Origin: Salticus scenicus | Lineage: Eukaryota; Arthropoda; Arachnida; Araneae; Salticidae | Reading direction: 5' to 3' | Length of the DNA stretch: 64,000 nucleotides | NCBI GenBank assembly: GCA_963930645.1 | Contig: OZ005655.1 | Coordinates: forward strand, 134,835,456 to 134,899,455 | In this document: piece by piece, positions 21,655-32,958 of the stretch | Numbering within the stretch: position 1 is the first letter of the stretch | How the letters are laid out: each line of letters starts with the position of its first letter | The notes under the pieces: model-generated | What the model was told of the DNA's origin: nothing | Database searches by the model: none | Seen by the model: the letters and a program-made list of their open reading frames with translations, nothing else | Position numbers and translations under genes: made by a program

Positions 21655-22771
21655 CATTTTTTTTAATATATTTTCATCCTTTTTAAGTTTTGAGAAAAAA
21701 TTCGATTGTATTTTATACATCATTGAATAGTAGTCGATTGTTACTTTCATCTCTTTGAAAAATGATTCTTTTGTGCTAATCATAAGGTATCTTAAGGCAA
21801 CTTATAAATGTAATTTTTTTGTTGTTGTTGTTTGTTTTAGAATTAAAATATCTTTTAATATTCACATCATGCTACAAAATTAATGTTGTTGTTTATAAAA
21901 AAAAAAATATCTTTAAAATACAGAAATTTACTGATAACGTATTTAATCTTTAATTAAAAACATGAAAGATAAAATACTTAATATATTCACGTAAATATAT
22001 AAATGAATAAAGCATTGGGCGCATTTGACCGTTGTATTTTAAGTTTTTAGTGTATTTCTCCACTCTGATGAATTTAAAAAATATATTATTCCGTTTTCAG
22101 TCATTGATTAAAAAATTTCTTTAAAAAATATTCAGAACATAACTTTTAACAGATAAATCATAAACTATTTCTCACGTACGCAAACATGAAACCGTCTCAA
22201 TTATACATACATACATAATTATACATCATTTTTTTAATATATTTTCATCCTTTTTAAGTTTTGAGAAAAAATTCGATTGTATTTTATATATCATTGAATA
22301 GTAGTCGATTGTTACTTTCATCTCTTTGAAAAATGATTCTTTTGTGCTAATCATAAGGTCTCTTAAGGCAACTTATAAATGTAATTTTTTTGTTGTTGTT
22401 GTTTGTTTTAGAATTAAAATATCTTTTAATATTCACATCATGCTACAAAATTAATGTTGTTGTTTATAAAAAAAAATATCTTTAAAATACAGAAATTTAC
22501 TGATAACGTATTTAATCTTTAATTAAAAACATGAAAGATAAAATACTTAATATATTCACGTAAATATATAAATGAATAAAGAATTGGGCGCATTTGACCG
22601 TTGTATTTTAAGTTTTTAGTGTATTTCTCCACTCTGATGAATTTAAAAAATATATTATTCCGTTTTCAGTCATTGATTAAAAAATTTCTTTAAAAAATAT
22701 TCAGAACATAACTTTTAACAGATAAATCATAAACTATTTCTCACGTACGCAAACATGAAACCGTCTCAATT

Positions 22772-22777
<6 letters not shown>
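21655..22777 (+). repeat. recent tandem duplication, unit ~570 bp
   Basis: Unit 1 (21655-22226) and unit 2 (22227-22777) are nearly identical over their length, with only a handful of substitutions and A/T-run length changes. Both start CATTTTTTTAATATATTTTC (unit 1 has one extra T) and end ATGAAACCGTCTCAATTATA. Unit 1 ends in a short ATAC run, unit 2 in a long (AT)n. No coding sequence. Confidence 0.95.

Positions 22778-22825
<48 letters not shown>
22775..22825. repeat. (AT)n microsatellite
   Basis: About 25 AT units between the duplicated unit and the Penelope-like remnant. Confidence 0.95.
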
Positions 22826-22835
<10 letters not shown>

Positions 22836-22914
22836 AACTATATTATTTACGAAACAAAACTTTATTTAAAATACATTATAAGCAAAATATACATTTATAA
22901 ACAACTAAAATTTA

Positions 22915-22948
22915 GACGTTTCGAAACCCGTTCAGGTTTCCTCATCAG
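22915..22948 (-). ncRNA. hammerhead-ribozyme-like motif in the Penelope-like 3' flank
   Basis: On the minus strand: CTGATGA, then a stem II with GGAAACC / GGGTTTC around loop TGAAC (G-C at its base, one wobble, one mismatch), then GAAACGTC. This is the conserved hammerhead core with C17 and the minimal ACGT stem III. Penelope-like elements are known to carry hammerheads in their terminal repeats. Stem I is poor here (only two clear pairs), so catalysis is doubtful; it may be decayed. Confidence 0.5.
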
Positions 22949-23024
22949 TATCACTACAACCTAATTAGCAAGCATTACATAAATACACAAGGAATTTATA
23001 GAAGTACAGAATATTGAGGAGCCA

Positions 23025-23345
23025 GTGCGCATGTTTCATTGATAGTGTAGAGATGGCTGGCAGTGTGCCAACTCTCAAGGAAAATACGTGATTTATAATT
23101 ATCATAGCTAGAATTTAGAACTTTTATACTATCGAAGTCAGGAATATGATCGGTTTATATTGAATTTATTACAATTTTAGAATTTTGGTTGCAATTTTTA
23201 TATGACCGTCTGTGCTCCTGTAGTCTAATTCTTGCCGTACGGCCAGTTTCACCTACATAAACATATTTACAATTTTTACAAAGAATTAAATATATTACGC
23301 CAGTTAGATCCAAAGAAAGGGTTACAGGTTTAAAGTTAAAAAGAA
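23025..23345 (-). pseudogene. Penelope-like GIY-YIG endonuclease domain
   Basis: GIY-YIG domain that nicks target DNA during Penelope-like retrotransposition. The minus-strand frame reads TGVIYLILCKNCKYVYVGE (the VIY...YVG form of GIY-YIG), TGRTARIRLQEHRRSYKN (with the conserved Arg and Glu-His), and later FDSIKVLNSSYDN and FLESWHTASHLYTINET. Two stops interrupt it. It lies downstream of the RT fragment but in a different frame, with decayed sequence between (23345-23585). Confidence 0.8.
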
Positions 23346-23584
23346 AGATTTTTAATTGTTTAATCGGCCGGAAAGCAGTATAAATATTATGCGTGGTTTA
23401 AGTAATTTAGAAGTAAGTTCTGAAGGAAAACCAAAATATGGCGTAGAAATATAATTTTTCTTATTAATTAGGGAATTTTTTGTTTGCATTGGAAGAGAGG
23501 GGGGAATTGTAGGAGGAAAGGAAGAAGGGAAGTGGATAATTTTTTCACGGTAAATTTCGTTTAAACCAATTAAGAGAGTAATCG

Positions 23585-23920
23585 TTATTTATTAAATCCT
23601 GATTTTTTTCCCAACTTAAAAAGTTTCTCATTACTGCATAACTGAAGAGCTCTACTGACCAAAGTTCGAAAAACGGCAATTTTATGATAATTAGGATTAG
23701 CAGAATGAAAATTTAGATACTGACCCTTAAATGTGTTCTTACGATAAACAAAAGTTTGAAAAATATTAGGCGAATTCAAAGTGCGTTCAACAAGAACATC
23801 AAGAAAAGGCAAAATATTATTTTGTTCTATTTCCAAAGTAAATTCAATTTTTTTGTTTTTAAATCAAAAACTAAATTGTTTTAGAGTAGTTAAGTGTATT
23901 ATCTGAAAGTCACCGACATT
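23585..23920 (-). pseudogene. Penelope-like reverse transcriptase, C-terminal part
   Basis: The open frame 23836-23585 reads EIEQNNILPFLDVLVERT, FQTFVYRKNTFKGQYLNFHS and NPNYHKIAVFRTLVSRAL. These correspond to the Penelope RT region after the catalytic site (LPFLDV, YRKPT, HP..HK pattern). Weaker homology with stops extends to about 23920. The catalytic palm is absent. Confidence 0.8.
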
Positions 23921-24000
23921 ACGGAAACAAGTCTTGCTTTTTTTTCTTTCCTTTAAAGCATTTTTAAATGAATTGGAATGTTATATGTGTTGTTAAATTA

Positions 24001-24034
<34 letters not shown>

Positions 24035-25010
24035 TTATAGAAAATAAATGTAGTTAACAATTGACTCAAAATATTTTATACATTTACAATTAATTCTTTA
24101 CAACACAGCATATATTGAATAAGAAATAATTAAAAGATACCCATTTTACATCGCTATACGTTTTACAACACACTCCATTTTACACCCGCTATGCTCTCCT
24201 TGATATCTATAGAAAATGATTTTAAATGTGCCACTAATGAAATAATTTTTTTTTACGTCTCTCAGAGAAAGAAAAGAATTGACTCTTTGGTTTGATTTAT
24301 ATAAATAATTTTCTGCAACTTTACCCTTTACTTAGAGGAAAAAAAAATAATTTGCTTTATTTTAAACATGTTACAGTCTTGAAACATAATATATTGTTAC
24401 GATAATATAAAAGAAATTCAAAAATGCAGCAGATTTGTAACTACCACATCCTCTTAAAAATAGATGAGTTCAAATTGAATTTTTACAAATATTAAAAATT
24501 ACATTTTTTATTTTTTCAATCTTTTTCCAAGAATTTTTAATTTGAAAGAAATTTTGCTATTTTATTTGAAGAAGTTCATAAAACGCTTAATTTTCTAAAT
24601 TGGCAATTTGTAACAAATTAATACAACAAACACTGAACTGACGGCATCGTTGGTATTTACGACATACCGATGTAATCGAAAGAAATTACTCGGTCTTGAA
24701 TCGCAATTCTGTCGGCAAACCGATACATGTTTGGTGATCGGAAATATGCTTATGGGCCAAAACACCTTTACCTAGTGTCCGATTACCAAAAAACCGAGAT
24801 TGGGATAGAATATTGTGTGCTTTACGAAGACAGAATATTCATATGGATCAATTCTCGTTGAATGATTGTGAGTAGTCATATGTTATATGAAGTCGAGATT
24901 CAATAGCCAATTGTACATTTTTAGTTTAAGTGAAATTGGTATCATTAGTGATGCTGTTTATTTCACAATTCAGACAAAATGTCTGAAAGTTCTATAGATG
25001 CAAAAACACA
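23921..25010. other. mostly A+T-rich, no gene seen
   Basis: Contains poly-A at 24001-24032. A less A+T-biased block at about 24640-24900 (with GTCGGCAAACCGATACATG) shows no coding frame or element ends. It is unexplained. Confidence 0.5.
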
Positions 25011-25595
25011 CTGAGAAAAAAAAATATATAGCTTTCATATAGAACGAATAGGTGATCCTTTTCTAAATCCTTAAACTATAAATATAAATTTCCAAGCTAT
25101 GAGTATAAGACACGCCAATATACTGAGAAAAAAATTCTAAAACTGACATCTAGAATCTAAATTGTGGCTCTAGGAAAAATAGTTCCATGTCATCCTTATA
25201 AATTTCTTATAAAAAATTTTCTAGTCCCCTTCAAAAGCGAATTCTAGAGACCTCTATTAGAATTCTTGAACGTTTGCCTATGCCTATACTATCGAGGGCC
25301 ATTTGAAAATATCTCCAAATAAATGTGAATTCAAGAGGCGGGTTTCAGCAACTATAATCTTAGTTTATGACCCAATTCTAGAAAATCAAGCGATAATTTC
25401 TCGTAATACAAAAAAATACAGAATATTATGTGTAGACTAGAAATTCTCGACCATTTCATCGATTCAGTTTATTGGCATGCCCTATAGCTCGGAAATCTAT
25501 AGTTTTAGTTTAAGGATTTAGAAAATGACCATTTATTCATTCTAGAGGAAGGCGGTATGCACACGCATATATATATATATTTTTTTTTTCCTCAG
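25011..25595. mobile_element. foldback MITE, ~585 bp
   Basis: The outer ends are CTGAGAAAAAAAAATATATA on the left and its near reverse complement (TATATTTTTTTTTTCCTCAG) on the right. Arms 25011-25117 and 25465-25595 share inverted matches such as TTTCTAAATCCTTAAACTA and ATTTCC(A/G)AGCTAT. The middle 25118-25464 is unique and non-coding. No clear target-site duplication was found. Confidence 0.75.
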
Positions 25596-25989
25596 AGCAT
25601 GCAGTTGCACTAATTCAGGTCCAATTAAAACACATTTATCAATGCAATGTATTTAGATTTAAAAATAAAAAATCCATTGTCACAAGAAATTTTTATACAC
25701 GTACTTAATATTGTAATATTTCAAGGAAATTGCAGGTATATAAAACTTAACAATTCTTAAAGGTGATTTATAATTTCATGATCTCCTTAAAAAACTTCTA
25801 TTCATTTGACATAAAAGTTTAGCAGTTCTTTTTTTTTTTTTTTTTTAACAATTTCAACAAATTAGTGAGGAATTTCTGAAAAAAAAAAAAAAAAAAAAAA
25901 AAAATAGAAATAAAATAATAATAATAATAATAAAAGTCCTTCCGGCATATTCGAAAAGGCAGGTTGATTTCTTTGTCCTTATTAAGTAG
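25596..25989. other. A+T-rich stretch with homopolymers
   Basis: Poly-T at 25829-25846, poly-A at 25878-25904 and an AAT triplet run (25916-25935). No gene; the minus-strand frame 25819-26046 is made of these tracts. Confidence 0.6.
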
Positions 25990-28260
25990 CCGATACTTTG
26001 TTTCAAAATGGCGACTACAAACTATTATTGGACATAGTAGAAACATTGATGTAGGCTATGTACATATGGAGTTTTATGCAAATCATGGTTCATAAATACC
26101 TTCTTTTTGTTAATTTAAAATTTTCAAGTATCCGGGACTTGGAAATTAGATGGCGGGACAAATTCTCTAGCGAATATATTAAATGCGTTTGTGAGAAAAG
26201 TCTACTGTACAACTTTAGTTCGAATTAATTCAGAATCTCAAAAGTGCTCGTGTTGAAAAATTAAGTGGCCGCCACTTGGATTAAAATGGCGGAGCAAGTT
26301 GCTCAGTGAACTAATCCAATGTATTTGTAAGATGAGTCCACTGTCCAATTTTGGTTGGAAAAAAATCAATATTTCAAATGTTATCACGATACCAAAGTCT
26401 CAAGTGGCAGCGTTTTAGTGGACGCAAAGTGGAAACAAAATTGTAGAGAAACTTACCAACCGAAATCATAGATGTTTGAATGATAAATCCAATTTCAACT
26501 TTGGATTGAATTGGTTATGTATTTCAAAAGATACCATTATGACAAATTTTGAAGCGACTGCCACTTGGAAACAATATAATGGAGCAAGATGTCCCAAAAC
26601 TTCATTCAATATATTTGAAGCATAAGTTCAATGCCTAACTCTGGTTCGAATCAGTTCAGTGTTTCAAAAGTTATTGTTATGACAAATTTTCAATTTGCAG
26701 TCTAAGTGGTTGCAACTTGGAAACAAATGACGAAGCAACTTGCCCATCGAAAGCATAAAGAATATTTTTATGATAAGTTCACTGTCCAACTTTAGTTAAA
26801 ATTAAATCAGTATTTCAAAAATTATCGTGATAAAATTTTTTAAAGTGGGCACCACTAGGAACAAAAAGCGCAGTGAGATGACCAGCGGACTTATCTTAGA
26901 TTTTTGAATGATAAATGCACTACCCAAAATTGATGCGAATTGATTTAGTATTACAAAAGTTATCATAATAACAATTTTTCAAGTGGCCGGCAATTGGAAA
27001 TAAAATTGCGGATCAAGTTACCAAGCGTACTTATCCAAGATATTTGAACCATTAATTCACTATCCAACTTTTGTTTGAATCAGTTTAGTATTTTAAAAAT
27101 TATCATCAAGGCACATTTTCAAGTGGCAGCGTGATTTCGAACAGCCGTAACTTGGAAACAATCTGTCTAAAAGAGTTGCCCAATGAACTCATCCAATATA
27201 ATTATATGATAAGATCACTGTCCAACTTTGGTTTAGAATTGAAATAGAATTTAAAAAGTTATAATGCTTATAAATTTTCAAGTGATAGCCTAATTTCAAG
27301 TTGTCTCGCATAGTTTATATAATCCGCACTTTGTTAAAAATAGCATATAAAGTTCATTAATAAACTTGGTTGAGACCCTTATATAGTCTATGTTTAAATC
27401 AAAATTCAAGCAAATCCGGTCTTAAATACGCTTTTTACAGTGTAAATTTGAAATTTTCAGATGGATTCCACTTGAAAACCAAATGGCGAAGCAATTTAAC
27501 AAACTTATCCAAGATATTTGTAAGGTAAGTTCTCTGTCCTAATCTGGTTCAGTTTGGAGTATTATTTTGGAAGTCATCGTGATTTTAAATTTTCAAGTAG
27601 TAGCCTGATTTTAAGGTGGTTCTGCTGAACTTTGTTGAAATATTCGCCACTTTGTTAAAAATGGCGGATAAAGTTCATTACTAAACTTGGTTGAAACCCT
27701 TCTATGGTTTATGTATACATCAATATTCAAACGAATTCGGAATACAATGTGAATTTCAAACAATGTGAATTTCAAACATTATTACAGTGTGAATTTTAAA
27801 CTTTCAAGTGGCCTCCACTTGAAAATAAAAGGGCGAAACAATTTTGTTAACAAACTCACTCAAGATATTTATAAAATAAATTCACTGTCCAAATTTGGCC
27901 CGATATCGACTATTGTTTCGGAAATTATCGTGATTTTAAATTTTCTAGTGGTAGCCTGATTTCAAATGGCCCTGCTTAACTTAAGATATACGCCACTTTG
28001 TTAAAAATATCGGATAAAGTTCATTAATAAACTTCATTGAGCCCTTATGTGGTACATTTACATCAAAATTCAAGCAAATGCAGCATTAAATACGCTTTTT
28101 ACAGTGTGGATTTAAAAATTTCAAGTGGTCGCCACTTGAAAACAAAATGTCGGAGCAACTTGATTAAGGAACGCATCTAAGATATTTATAAAATAAGTTT
28201 GCTGTCTAAATTTGGTTTCGTTTGGAGTATTATTTCAGAAGTTAACGTGATGACAAAATT
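25990..28260 (+). repeat. diverged satellite array, ~145 bp monomers then ~330 bp units
   Basis: A recurring motif close to GGCCGCCACTTGGAAACAAAATGGCGGAGCAA marks units at about 26133, 26272, 26423, 26561, 26713, 26852, 26991 and 27148 (138-157 bp apart). Each is followed by TTCACTGTCCAACTTTGGTT and TTCAAAAGTTATCGTGAT-like blocks. From about 27300 the spacing lengthens: motif hits at 27469, 27815 and 28132 (346 and 317 bp). The longer units add a block with GCCACTTTGTTAAAAATGGC, AAACTTGGTTGA and TACGCTTTTTACAGTGTG. Units are strongly diverged, so the array is old. Confidence 0.85.
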
Positions 28261-29871
28261 TGCATTATATATACATTAGATAGATACATATATAGATAAA
28301 CGAAGTGATTGCAATTGGTCGATTTCTAAAGAAATTAACCTAAAAGTGGAAAAACGGTCAATCCGGCCAATCGGCATACCGGTACGTGTTTTGGAATAAG
28401 CCCGATTTGAGTCTTTATTGGGAATGTTTATTTATATGTAAGACTTTTCCTACTTTATATGTTATAACATTTACGAAAAAAAAAAAAAAAAAAAAAACTT
28501 AAAAATGTTTTTAAGAAGAAACAAGCGTCATTAGATAATGCGTAGCTTTTTAAAAAATCTGGCAATAATTTTAATTTAACCAAAACATTAAGATAAATTT
28601 GTTTAAATTGGTATAACTAAAAAACGAATATCGTATAAAATAGTAATGAAATATCATTTTGTATTATGAATTTATGGTGACAAAAATTTCAACAAAATCC
28701 ATTATCTATATTAGGTGTTTTCCCTGAGGAAACTGCTACATTCCCTTCATAAAACAATTTCGTTTATTTATAATTTCGTTTTTTTTTTTTTCATTTATTT
28801 AAATATTACTCATATATATATATTTTTGTTTAAAAATATAGTAACTATATTTAAACTTCACTAATAATTTATAAGTTATTTTCTGTTATTAATGTTTACT
28901 GATAAGTAGTAAGTCTTATTGGTATAAGAAATACGTTGAAAAAGACTTTAAAATATAAAACACCACTTGTTTTACTTATTTTAAAGAATTTTTAGCCTTT
29001 AACTAAATCCTAACATTTAGTTTAAACAAAATCTTTGTAAAAAAAAAGAAAAAAGAAAAGGTTTTCCAAGAATTATGTATATTTAAGAGAAAATGCACAT
29101 AAACGAAAAAAAAAAGAATATTTAAACCCATTTTTTTAGAAAAAAAAAAAGAGAAACAATGGAAAAAAGTTATAATTAAAATTTTATAATAAATATTCAG
29201 AGCAATTGAACGTAGAATATATAAGCAGTCTTACATCATTGTTTTGTAATATGAGTTTCACTGGAAAAAAGTATTAATTAAAAGCTTCAGTATTTATAAA
29301 AAAAAAGAAGAAAAATAACATACAAAAATTTACAATCATATTTTCCTATATTAATAACTGTTTTTTAATTAATTAGTATATAAAAAATATATTATCATAA
29401 AAACGAATTAACTAAAAAAGTTCTATACTTAATATAAAAAGAATTTTGGTATACAGCTCAAGCATGGAAATTAGAGTTTTGTTATGACGTTCCCAATTAT
29501 GGGAATTAGCTTCATTCAGAAGGAAAAAAAAATTAAGTAATGCGTAACAAAAAATGTTAAGTAAAATTATGAACCATAAAATTAATATTTCATTCTTAAT
29601 CCTTCCATTAAATCACTCATTAAATGTGAATATCAAAGTTTAATATTATAAAAAATATAAGAAATAAAATATATACTTAAATATTTTTTCCCTTGTAATA
29701 TTTTCTTATGCATCATTAATTGTAATTACTGAAAGTTTTGATTTTTTTCATCGTTATGCTAATTTGAAAAGATTTTCTTGGGACATGTAAATGTCAAAAC
29801 CTTAAACACCAATAAAGGAAATTTATTAATCAGTATATATATGATATATAGCAAAAAAAAAAAAAAATCTC

Positions 29872-29937
<66 letters not shown>
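28261..29937. other. A+T-rich stretch, no gene seen
   Basis: Poly-A at 28478-28497, T-runs near 28780, and (AT)n at 29876-29937. The block 28300-28420 is less A+T-biased but shows no coding frame. The open frame 29778-29990 is the AT microsatellite. Confidence 0.6.
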
Positions 29938-29938
<1 letters not shown>

Positions 29939-30370
29939 TAGCAGGCTTTGTCTACTTCGCTGTCACTACATTAAAATAATTTATTTTTAATTGAATAATG
30001 GAAACGTTTAAATAAATATAGTTCGATTGGCGACTATTTTTGACACAGCTTTAGTATGGAATCTCCTCAGTGATATTAAATATTTTTTAAAGCTTATCGA
30101 ATCTATACAACATTATTATTAAAACGTATTTTCTCGAAAATATTCCAATAGTAAAGCTTATTCTTCAACTATTCTGGAAATAGGTGACGCTGTTACTCAT
30201 ATAGCAAAAGTCACTATTCTATGAATTTTCTGAAACATTCTGAAAAACATTCACATGTTCCACAGGAGTAAAGCAAATAACATCAAATACATAAGAGCAT
30301 AGCTTGAGTATAAATCTTCTCAAGCTCAATAAAATTGTTCATTCGCTTAGAAATCAATTGTTAAACTACA
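29938..30370 (-). mobile_element. possible Helitron-like 3' end and decayed flank
   Basis: CTAG at 29938-29941 sits directly against a 62-bp (AT)n, as at the three definite Helitron ends, followed by CAGGCTTTGTCTACTTCGCT. CACAGCTTTAGTAT at about 30043 is also found at about 10365 near Helitron remnant 2, and a variant occurs near 30300. No hairpin or 5' end was located, so this is tentative. Confidence 0.35.
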
Positions 30371-30371
30371 A

Positions 30372-30687
30372 TCACTCATAATAGGTCCCTGAACAACTCT
30401 GATACGCAGTGAGTACATACTCTCTCGCATAAATCAACTCAATCCTATTTATAACTTTTTGCGAGGATTCCATTGAGAATTCCATGGAAAGTTCGAGATC
30501 TGTGCTCCCATGTATCGGAGATCTTCGAAACTTGAGGAATTCTAAAGTACCATTTTTCATCAAACTTTGTTGCCCTCTCACCAAATTTTGGTCGCCCACT
30601 CACCAAGTTTGTCGCCAAGACTGACCCTACTGAAAGTGAATAAATGAACTGCCCTTTTATTTTCACTTCGCACTCTTTCTGCCGCAT
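30372..30687 (-). pseudogene. unassigned GC-richer coding-like segment, possibly LTR-element leader
   Basis: Two overlapping minus-strand frames (80 and 75 codons) cover a block with clearly higher G+C than its surroundings. One reads MRQKECEVKIKGQFIYSLSV and later WYFRIPQVSKISDTWEHRSR. On the minus strand the DNA also shows AAAATAAAAGGGC, then about 30 bases later TTGGCGACAAACTTGGTGAG. AATAAA followed by TGGCGAC resembles an LTR end and primer-binding site of a Gypsy-type element. Which reading is right cannot be settled here. Confidence 0.25.
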
Positions 30688-31954
30688 TTAAAAAAAAAAA
30701 AAAAAAAAAACTAATATTTTTATGGTTATATATATTTCACATTAAACGTATTCTTGTTTTTATTTATTTATTTAAATATTAATTTAAATTAATCAAATAT
30801 TTCTGCCGGACAGCGTGCAGGTACAGTTACCCACAGCAGCTCGTATATTTGTATTATAAATTAGTATAGTGATTGGTATATAAAATAAATAAATAAATAT
30901 GTAAACATTACCGTGCTACTCAACTTTATTAACTCTCTTCCTTGGCGGCTTTTGAATTTTTGTCACCATATTAGTGATGATTTTTTTTTCTATAATACAA
31001 TTTCTTGTATAAAAGTGGGGATTATATTTTAGTAATACTTTTATCGGACACCCCTTTGTTAATTTGTAAGAATTCTTCATATTCTGTTTATAATTTTAAT
31101 GGTTTTTAAGCTTGAAATAGTGCTTGAAATAAATTTTTGTATTTTTAAAACTACAAGGTTTTTTTTTTTTTTTTCCCTATAAAATTATTTGTTTAGATAA
31201 AAATAGTTCATTTATGTGACCATTATTTCGGTATAATTTCTTTAAATGGCTATTGATAAATTAAAATGGATTAAAATAGCTGTTGCTAAATTAAATTTCT
31301 TGACGAAAAACGTTCAGTTTATTTCAACACCAAAATTTAAAAAAATCGCCCAGTAGGATCTGTGAATAAAACTGATAAAATAAATTTATAGTTCATAGAG
31401 TTTATTGTAGTAAAAAAACTCTACGTAGTGAAATATGACGTCATGGGCAGTTTTTTTTTTTTTTTTTTTTATAACAACTTGACAGTAAAAATATCTACAA
31501 AATACAAAATAATAGTTAAAAAAAAAAAAAAAAAAAAAAAATAGAACAACATATAATAGTTCCATAAATTATATTAACACTTTCTCAATGTGTATAAAAT
31601 TTTCAAAGTGATACTGGCGTCTATTTTTATGAGGTGCATTTTCCCCTTTTTTTTTATTGTTCACGTTTAAGTAAACGTATTTATTTTCTTGTCAAAAAAA
31701 AAAAAAAGAAAAAAATGAACTCGTAAATTTTTTATGGCAAAAATTAAATTAAGGATAAATATTTAATGGCTATTTTTACAGCTATTATGAAGTTAATATT
31801 TGATATTTTAATTAATTAACAGAAAACAAATCAAAAATTCGAAAATCGGGCTTCGACGTGCACGAGGACCTCTCGAAGGACACGTTCATATCGAAACACG
31901 TGACTGTCCGAGCTACCGTCTTTGCGCTGTCCACACACAGACACACAAACATTG

Positions 31955-31997
<43 letters not shown>

Positions 31998-32139
31998 TAC
32001 AGTATCGGGAAAATAATTGAAAAATAAATAAATAAATAAATAAATCTATCACCTGTGAGCCAAAAAAAAAAAAAATAATAAAACTTTACATATGTTATTT
32101 GCCATTTTTCACATAAAAATGTGGAGAAAAATAGTGATG
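30688..32139. other. A+T-rich stretch with one GC island, no gene seen
   Basis: Poly-A at 30690-30709 and 31520-31542, poly-T at 31161-31174 and 31449-31470, and (AT)n at 31959-31994. A ~105 bp GC-rich island (about 31843-31948) is open in two plus-strand frames and is preceded by TTAATTAACAG, which could be a splice acceptor. There is no recognised homology and no matching donor was identified. Confidence 0.45.
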
Positions 32140-32520
32140 ACACGAGGTGTTCTAAGGATTCTAAGACGGAAGGTGGCCGCTCACCACTATGCAGGGTCTG
32201 TCACAGACGAGCTTTCCCTACCCTGCCACACTCGATTCGCCACGTGGATTTTAAGTGATGTTAAACGCTTTTTGCTCCCGCTGACCAGTATTTCGTTCTT
32301 TTTTTTTTTTTTAAGTTTAAGACCTTACATCGGTATTCCCAATCCCCACAATGAGTCGAAAGTAACTTAAAAGGGAAAAGAAATTCCGTGCTTTGACTCT
32401 GATAGAGAAGGGGGACTCTGTGATTGATATAGCTGAGATCAAGCAAATTTTAGGGACGAATGCAAATCAAGTTGTACTAAACACTGTTGCCAAATCCATA
32501 ATCACAAATAATTTTTAATT
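32140..32520 (+). mobile_element. Tigger/pogo-like element fragment, 5' part
   Basis: A moderately GC-rich leader (32140-32350, interrupted by a T-run at 32299-32312) followed by a short transposase start. Homology ends by about 32520. The 92-codon open frame 32092-32370 is in the leader and has no recognised motif. Confidence 0.4.
32351..32515 (+). pseudogene. CENP-B/Tigger-like helix-turn-helix N-terminus
   Basis: From ATG 32351 the frame reads MSRK, stop, LKREKKFRALTLIEKGDSV, IDIAEIKQILG. The pattern K(x)KALxLIEKGxSxxDIA is the first helix-turn-helix (psq/CENP-B N-terminal) of pogo-superfamily transposases. It has an early stop and loses homology after about 45 codons. No DDE domain is present nearby. 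Confidence 0.5.
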
Positions 32521-32958
32521 GTAACGTTTGCCAAATAACTTCAAAGATTGATAGTCTATTATGTATATCAAATATCACTTTTAAAAAATTATTGGTGGTT
32601 TCTGAATAAAAAATCCGCTAGACCTGGCAATACTATCTTTAACCATACTACATGCCCTCCACGAATTATCTAATACTTCTAGAACAGTTGTACAAAACTT
32701 ACTTAGAATTTTTTCAGCATATGTGAGATAGCAGCAGGTGGTTCCAACATAATTTTTGCATTCACTTTGTAAATACTGTTTATGGACATCTGAGCATGTT
32801 TTTTTTTTTTTTTTTTTTTTTTTTTCACCGCCGGATTTGCCGTGCTGATTCGGTTATCTTGTCACCAACTCACCTGATGTATCGAGGCTTGATTTCTTGT
32901 TGTGAATGTAAAATTGGGCAGGGGCTCAAAGCTATGATATTTCACTGATTATGCACAC
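32521..32958. other. no gene seen
   Basis: A+T-rich, with poly-T at 32799-32825 and a small GC-richer patch (32830-32900). Nothing recognised. Confidence 0.5.

Larger units (their letters stand above)
22830..23920 (-). mobile_element. Penelope-like retroelement, 3' portion
   Basis: A 5'-truncated copy on the minus strand holding the C-terminal end of the RT, a GIY-YIG endonuclease domain, and a 3' flank with a hammerhead-like motif. The RT catalytic YADD region is missing. Boundaries are approximate: the left edge is the (AT)n tract, the right edge is where RT homology fades. Confidence 0.8.

Noticed and set aside
22755..22964. 69-codon open frame
   Set aside because: Starts with (AT)n-coded Tyr-Ile and then runs antisense through the Penelope-like 3' flank.
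23025..23345. Group I intron or phage GIY-YIG endonuclease
   Set aside because: The domain follows a Penelope-type RT C-terminus on the same strand, and its form matches Penelope-like elements.
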